Shown: positions 15,329 through 19,189 of the stretch, piece by piece
Layout: each line of letters starts with the position of its first letter
How positions within the stretch are numbered: position 1 is the first letter of the stretch
Assembly: GCA_035640715.1 (NCBI GenBank)
Contig: DASQVO010000552.1
Coordinates: 1 to 19,189, forward strand
Direction of reading: 5' to 3'
DNA from: DASQVO01 sp035640715
GTDB lineage: Bacteria; Actinomycetota; Actinomycetes; Streptosporangiales; Streptosporangiaceae
Length of the DNA stretch: 19,189 nt
Notes under the pieces: generated by a model
What the model saw: the letters and a program-made list of their open reading frames with translations, nothing else
Databases searched by the model: none
Told to the model about the DNA's origin: nothing
Program-made: the position numbers and the translations under genes

Positions 15329-17455
15329 TCAGTAGCGGCCGTTGCCCGTCCCGCCGTAAGGGTCGTCGTAGTTATCGGCGGCCCTGTGGCCGTTTTCCTC
15401 GTCATAGGGGCGGCGGCCCGCCGGGTAGCCGCCGGTGCTGCGGCGGGAGCGTTCCTGGTAAGGCATGACGCTGGCGCCACTGCCGTCATAACCCGGGGAA
15501 TTCCCCTGGCCGTTCGGCTGGGTCCGGTAACCGGCTTCGCCGCCGTCGCGCCAGCCATTTGTCCCTGTGTCGCCGGCGGCCGGACCTGGCCCGGGTCGTG
15601 CGGGTCCCGGAAGGGCGGGACGCTGACGACGCTGGCCGTCTGGCGGCGGCGCAGGCGAGCGTACGGCATCGGGTCGTCCGGCCGCATGCCGCGAGCCGCC
15701 GCTGCCGGGCCTGCCGTAGCCGGCCGTGCGCTCGGTGTACGGGCCGGCCGGGCGCGTGCCGTTCCGGTAGGCGCCGTCGCCGTACGGGTCGCGCCGACCG
15801 GAAGGCGGAAGGTCACTGCCTGCCGGGGCTCCCCAGGTGCTCGGGGTAGCCGTGCCCCGCGCGGCCGGGCCCGGGGCGCGCAATGCCTGGGTAGGCATCA
15901 TCGCCTGGGTGTCCGCCGCCGACGGTTCGCGGTAGCCGCCAGGCGAGGGCCGCTGCGGATCGCGAGAAGCGCGGTAGGACCTGCTGTCGCTGGCCTCGCG
16001 GGCGTAACGTGAGAAGGAAGCGCTGGTCAGGGGATCTTCCTCAGCGTCGCGCGGTGATTGCACGAGCTCGCCCCGCCGCCGGCGCCCCTGCCGTGCTGCC
16101 GCGGCCCCGAACTCGGGTTCCTGATCCGGCGGCAGCACCTCCGTGCCATCCCGGCCGTCATCTCCGCGGCGTCGGCCCCGCCGCCCGCGCCCGGCTGGCG
16201 GGGCGTCCGCCGGGACCGGCGCGGAAAAGGATCCCGATGGCCCCTGGTCAGCAGCGCTGCCCTCGGGATGCCACGGCTGATCGGCATCGTCGCCTGATTG
16301 CGCCGTCCGTGCCGTCGTCGCCAGCGGTTTGTCAGAGGACAACTCCGCCCAGTACTGCTCGTCGGAGACTCCATCGGCATCGGCGCCGGGCCACTGTGCA
16401 TCGTCGTCGTCCAGCCTGCCCCGGGCCAGACGTCGGCGGGACTTGCGGGACTTGCCAGCCCGCCGGCGCCCGGAGAGGTCATCGTCGCCGTCACCGTCAT
16501 CGCCCGCGGAACCGGGCAGGAAACGGGGGCCCGGCGCCGGAGAGAACGCCCCGTCCGCGAGCGCGGCCCGCGTACCGCCGTGGCTGTCGGTGCCCGCGGG
16601 CCCGGGCGTGGCGGCGCCGTAGTCCGGCTGCGGGGTGCTGAGGCCGGCCTGCTCGGCGGTGAGGCCAGGGTCAGCCCGGCCGTAGGCATGATTCGCGACG
16701 GTAACGTCGCCTGCGGCGGCATCGGGGTACCCGCCGCGTGGCGACGGGTCCGGGCGCCGCACGCCCGGACCCCCGGTGTTATAGCCGTTGTAGCGGTCGC
16801 CGCGTGCCCCGGCGCCGCGCCCGCCGCGGCCCGTGCCGTCATAGCCGCCGGGTACCCCGGCTCCGGATGCTCCGCCGGCATATCCGCGGAATGGCGGCTG
16901 ACCGGCGTCATAGGGGCCGGCGCTCGGTGCTGCGCCGGACACGCGCGTGTCCATGGCGGCGTCGTAACCGTCATAGTCCCGGACGCCGCCGCGGCCATGG
17001 CCGGGGCGGAACGCGGGATCGGTGTCATCGTCGGGGAATTGTGCCGCCGGGCCGCGCCCTTGGGCACCGCCGGTCCCGGCCCTGGCACCGGCTGGCCCCC
17101 GGCGGGCTGCGGCCGTCACCAGGCCGCCGCGGTCAGGGCGGCCTGAGTCGTCGCGTGCGCGCCGCCGTGCTATCGCGTAATCAGGCGCTTCCTGCGCATC
17201 GTCAGCGTCGTGGGCGGCGCGGCGCCCGGGCCTCCCGGCGGCGCTACCTGAGCCTGACAGCGCCCGGGAACGGTCTGCCCGGGACGGCGGTCTGCCCGAT
17301 CTGCTCCCGCCGCTGGCCTGCCAGGCGCCGGCCGAAGAACCGTCCAGGCCCGGCACGGGCTCACGGCCACGGCGCCGTGCCGACTTCAGGCTGAAGTAGA
17401 GGGCCACGAGAATCGTGGCGATCACTACGAACCCGAGGACCACGAGCAGAGTCAT
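15329..17455 (-). CDS. Single-pass membrane protein with very long disordered Gly/Pro/Arg/Asp-rich region
   Basis: A 708-residue protein from ATG 17455; the frame is open five codons further to a TTG at 17470. The N-terminus TLLVVLGFVVIATILVALYF is one strongly hydrophobic helix, followed by KSARRRGRE as an inside-positive stop, so the ~680-residue remainder should be cytoplasmic. That remainder has no folded domain I recognise. It is rich in Gly, Asp, Arg, Pro, Ala, Ser and Tyr, with repeated GGYD/GGYP/RGGY/GRGD phrases (about 190-260). A basic patch RRRAGKSRKSRRRLARGR (about 330-347) is followed by a tetra-Asp and a more ordered piece DEQYWAELSSDKPLATTART (about 365-384). That last piece looks like a conserved short module. 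Charge patterning and Tyr/Arg content suggest a scaffold or condensate-prone protein, but no function can be claimed. It lies downstream of the PEBP gene, behind its terminator. Confidence 0.65.
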   Translation of the reverse strand: MTLLVVLGFVVIATILVALYFSLKSARRRGREPVPGLDGSSAGAWQASGGSRSGRPPSRADRSRALSGSGSAAGRPGRRAAHDADDAQEAPDYAIARRRARDDSGRPDRGGLVTAAARRGPAGARAGTGGAQGRGPAAQFPDDDTDPAFRPGHGRGGVRDYDGYDAAMDTRVSGAAPSAGPYDAGQPPFRGYAGGASGAGVPGGYDGTGRGGRGAGARGDRYNGYNTGGPGVRRPDPSPRGGYPDAAAGDVTVANHAYGRADPGLTAEQAGLSTPQPDYGAATPGPAGTDSHGGTRAALADGAFSPAPGPRFLPGSAGDDGDGDDDLSGRRRAGKSRKSRRRLARGRLDDDDAQWPGADADGVSDEQYWAELSSDKPLATTARTAQSGDDADQPWHPEGSAADQGPSGSFSAPVPADAPPAGRGRRGRRRGDDGRDGTEVLPPDQEPEFGAAAARQGRRRRGELVQSPRDAEEDPLTSASFSRYAREASDSRSYRASRDPQRPSPGGYREPSAADTQAMMPTQALRAPGPAARGTATPSTWGAPAGSDLPPSGRRDPYGDGAYRNGTRPAGPYTERTAGYGRPGSGGSRHAAGRPDAVRSPAPPPDGQRRQRPALPGPARPGPGPAAGDTGTNGWRDGGEAGYRTQPNGQGNSPGYDGSGASVMPYQERSRRSTGGYPAGRRPYDEENGHRAADNYDDPYGGTGNGRY

Positions 17456-17584
17456 CACACCACCCAACAAACCATGGCCACATGGGTGGCACTAGCGAGG
17501 CACACGCGGCCATCGACGCGGGCCTCCCCCTGTTGTCACTAGCGCCCTGCACCCCGGTCGCCTGACTATCGATTCTGTCGGACC

Positions 17585-17630
17585 GGCCGGAGCCTGTCAG
17601 AGGATTGGCGAAGTTTCGCTGACACCGGCC
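17585..17630 (-). terminator. Hairpin behind the PEBP lipoprotein gene
   Basis: ggccgg (17585-17590) pairs with ccggcc (17625-17630), and tgtcag (17595-17600) pairs with ctgaca (17619-17624), with a 4-nt bulge on one side and an 18-nt loop. It lies 17 nt past the stop of the minus-strand lipoprotein gene, which suits a terminator. No U-tract is present. Confidence 0.5.
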
Positions 17631-17646
17631 GCCTAGCGTAACTGCA

Positions 17647-18252
17647 TCACGGGTTCGCGACGGCGGAGGTCCGTCCCCGGGCGATCGCCGCCTTGGCGAT
17701 CGCGGTCCATACCGACAGCGTCGATGCGCCGTTGGCCAGCTTCAGCGTCGAGCGCAGGGCGTACACCGTGAAACGGTATGACTGGCCAGGACTGTCCGGG
17801 CACGGCGGGTCGTAACCGGCCTGGCCGATGCTGTTGTCCGCCTGCCGGGCGCCGGGTGGCAGCTGCCCCTCCTGGATGTCCGTTGTCGCCTGCGGGATGT
17901 CGAACACGATCCAGCGGATATACGGCGTGATCAGGTCGACCGAGGAGTCGTCGACGACGATCGCGTAGCTCTTCGTCCCGGGGGGCCCGCCGGACCAGTC
18001 AAGCGGGGGGCTGATCTTCGCGCCGTGGCAGGTATAGCGCTGCGGGAGTACGCCCTGGCCGAACGCGGCGCTGGTCACGGTCATCGTGGACGGCGCGTCC
18101 GGGGTCAGGGTGCCCGGCCCGGCGGTCAGTCCGCACCCGCTGAGCAGGACGGATAGGCCGGCGACGGTCGCAGCGCCCGCGCTGCGAAGCCGGCCGCCCG
18201 GATGAGGAAACCGGCCCACGCGCCCGTCACCCTTGCCTTTCGCCTGCTGCAT
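17647..18252 (-). CDS. PEBP-family (YbhB/YbcL, Raf kinase inhibitor-like) lipoprotein
   Basis: A 201-residue secreted lipoprotein. ATG 18252 (MQQAKGKGDGRVGRF) is chosen because the frame upstream translates to Pro/Arg-rich noise. The signal peptide SAGAATVAGLSVLLSGC ends in lipobox LSGC with Cys40 as the lipidated residue. The PEBP domain (about 55-200) shows QRYTCHGAKISPPLDWSG, PPGTKSYAIVVDD, RWIVFDIP and GYDPPCPDSPGQSYRFTVYAL. Two positions that are usually His in the anion pocket ('HW..(F/Y)NIP' and 'CPP.G..HRY') appear as Arg and Ser, so the ligand pocket may be altered. In bacteria these proteins have little-understood roles, including possible lipid or small-ligand binding and protease inhibition; mycobacteria have lipoprotein homologues. 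It is divergent from the MATE gene across a 161-nt gap. Confidence 0.88.
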   Translation of the reverse strand: MQQAKGKGDGRVGRFPHPGGRLRSAGAATVAGLSVLLSGCGLTAGPGTLTPDAPSTMTVTSAAFGQGVLPQRYTCHGAKISPPLDWSGGPPGTKSYAIVVDDSSVDLITPYIRWIVFDIPQATTDIQEGQLPPGARQADNSIGQAGYDPPCPDSPGQSYRFTVYALRSTLKLANGASTLSVWTAIAKAAIARGRTSAVANP

Positions 18253-18413
18253 GCCGCTCGCCGCACGCAGAATCCCGAGCGGCTTCCGGTGCCCGATCCT
18301 ATGCGGCGAAGCGTGGGCGGGGGACAATGGCGGGCAGGCAGTGACCGGCGGGAGCGCGATCGTGCCGGCCCGCGGCGCAGGCCGCAGGTGGTTTCTGGAG
18401 AGGGGTTTACCGG
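18253..18413. promoter_or_regulatory. Divergent promoter region between PEBP lipoprotein and MATE genes
   Basis: A 161-nt gap that must contain both promoters. On the minus strand a taggat hexamer lies 20 nt from ttgtcc, a loose promoter-like pair for the lipoprotein gene. Nothing convincing was found for the plus strand apart from the Shine-Dalgarno. Confidence 0.25.
18397..18405 (+). promoter_or_regulatory. Shine-Dalgarno of the chimeric MATE gene
   Basis: ggagagggg precedes the ATG at 18414 by about 8-10 nt and supports translation from the SARP-like N-terminus rather than from an internal start. Confidence 0.5.
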
Positions 18414-19189
18414 ATGCGGATCGGGCTCCTCGGTGTCCTCCAGGTGCGCGACTCCGCAGGCCGCCAGATCCGGGTTGGCGGCCGGACCTGGGAGCTGGAC
18501 CGGCGCATCGCCAGGCTGGCGGTTCCGGCGCTGGGGGCGATCGCTGCCGAACCGCTGTACAACATCGCCGACACCGCGATCGTCGGGCACCTGGGCCGGA
18601 TGCCGCTGGACTCGCTGGCGATCGCGGCCAGCGCGCTGGCGATCGTGGCGTGGCTGGCGATCTTCCTGAGCACCGTGACGACGTCCGCGGTGGCCAGGCT
18701 CGCGGCGGCGCGGGACACAGCGGGCGCGGGCCGCGCGGTGGGAGCCGCGTACCTGGTGGCGGCGGTCTGGGGCGTGCTGGCCGCGGCGGTCGTGCTGACG
18801 GCGGCGCCGTGGGTGGCGCAACTGCTCGGCGCCCGGCAGGACGTGCTCGCCGGCGCGACCGGGTACCTGCGGGCATCCGCGGCCGGGCTGCCGTTCCTGT
18901 ACCTGTCCTACGCGGGCAACGGGCACCTCATCGGGCTGGAGGACACGCGGACACCGCTGCGGATCGCGATCGGCGCCAACCTTCTGAACGTCGCGCTGGA
19001 GGCGGGCCTGGTGTTCGGCGCGCACGCGGGGCTGCTCGGGTCCGCGTGGGGAACGGTCACCGCGCAAGCCACCGCAGCCGCGTGGTACGCGGCGGCGTCC
19101 TGGCGCACGGCACGGCTGCGGCCCAGCAGGCCCGGCGCGGCGGAGATCCGCGCCCTGCTGCGCGACGGGCACCGGCTTTCGGTGCGGAC
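18414..19189 (+). CDS. MATE-family (DinF-like) efflux transporter with SARP/AfsR-like N-terminus (partial)
   Basis: The frame from ATG 18414 stays open to the right edge (258 complete codons). From about residue 28 it is a typical DinF-type MATE transporter: LDRRIARLAVPALGAIAAEP, LYNIADTAIVGHLGRMPLDS, LAIAASALAIVAWLAIFLST, then GLPFLYLSYAGNGHLIGLED (TM5 region) and TPLRIAIGANLLNVALEAGL. These carriers export drugs or metabolites with Na+ or H+ coupling. The first ~24 residues, MRIGLLGVLQVRDSAGRQIR then VGG, do not belong to MATE proteins but match the way SARP/AfsR/BTAD regulators start ('MRxGLLGPLxVRDxxGRxxxVGG'). This gives a chimeric N-terminus of a small beta-hairpin. The only other in-frame start before the homology is GTG at 18444. 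The C-terminal half is outside the window. Divergent from the PEBP lipoprotein gene. Confidence 0.85.
   Translation, partial: MRIGLLGVLQVRDSAGRQIRVGGRTWELDRRIARLAVPALGAIAAEPLYNIADTAIVGHLGRMPLDSLAIAASALAIVAWLAIFLSTVTTSAVARLAAARDTAGAGRAVGAAYLVAAVWGVLAAAVVLTAAPWVAQLLGARQDVLAGATGYLRASAAGLPFLYLSYAGNGHLIGLEDTRTPLRIAIGANLLNVALEAGLVFGAHAGLLGSAWGTVTAQATAAAWYAAASWRTARLRPSRPGAAEIRALLRDGHRLSVR

Noticed and set aside
16298..17146. 282-codon Ala/Gly/Val-rich plus-strand frame opposite the disordered membrane protein
   Set aside because: It looks somewhat hydrophobic, but it has no start signal. The minus-strand frame is longer, has a proper TM helix with positive-inside flank and contains a conserved-looking module.
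18253..18876. N-terminal extension of the PEBP frame by 208 codons
   Set aside because: The extension is Pro/Arg/Ser noise antisense to the MATE gene, and a signal peptide with lipobox follows soon after ATG 18252.

Overview
The window is about 19 kb of very GC-rich DNA, with strongly GC-biased third codon positions, GTG starts and several weak or absent Shine-Dalgarno sites. The SARP-like and ArsR-type proteins, a proline-rich FtsH paralogue, Fpg/Nei and MmcQ/YjbR proteins and large disordered membrane proteins all point to a high-GC actinomycete chromosome (Streptosporangiales or Streptomyces relatives). I cannot name the species from sequence alone. No tRNA, rRNA, CRISPR array, insertion sequence or phage gene was recognised.

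Left part (1-3083): the 3' end of an enolase/mandelate-racemase superfamily gene runs into the stop of a convergent, truncated acetyltransferase remnant. A two-gene toxin-antitoxin-like operon (ribbon-helix-helix antitoxin and PIN toxin, GTGA overlap) follows. It converges on an endonuclease III-like DNA glycosylase whose reading frame runs on antisense through the 3' end of the toxin gene. A small gene remnant and an epoxide-hydrolase-like alpha/beta hydrolase come next.

Middle part (3267-10998): a membrane GT2 glycosyltransferase of the cellulose-synthase type carries a Pro/Thr-rich tail. An ArsR-type regulator is divergent from an MFS transporter, with an extended inverted repeat between their starts. 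A 14-bp stem terminator follows the MFS gene, and on the other strand lies a 1049-codon FAD/iron-sulfur dehydrogenase of the D-lactate/glycolate type.

Right part (11243-19189): an accessory FtsH protease, a broken alpha/beta hydrolase, an MmcQ/YjbR protein, a Nei-type DNA glycosylase, a 708-residue single-pass membrane protein that is almost wholly disordered, a PEBP-family lipoprotein, and divergently from it the start of a MATE transporter whose first ~24 residues look like the N-terminus of a SARP/AfsR regulator.

Most genes are independent housekeeping or stress functions. The clear functional units are the antitoxin/toxin pair and the ArsR/MFS pair. A recurring theme is rearranged or partly deleted genes: the truncated acetyltransferase, the remnant near 2200, the MFS that appears to lack TM7, the hydrolase cut before its nucleophile, and the SARP-MATE chimera. 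I found no clearly new multi-gene system. The SARP-MATE chimera, the antisense toxin/glycosylase overlap and the disordered membrane protein are the best candidates for follow-up.
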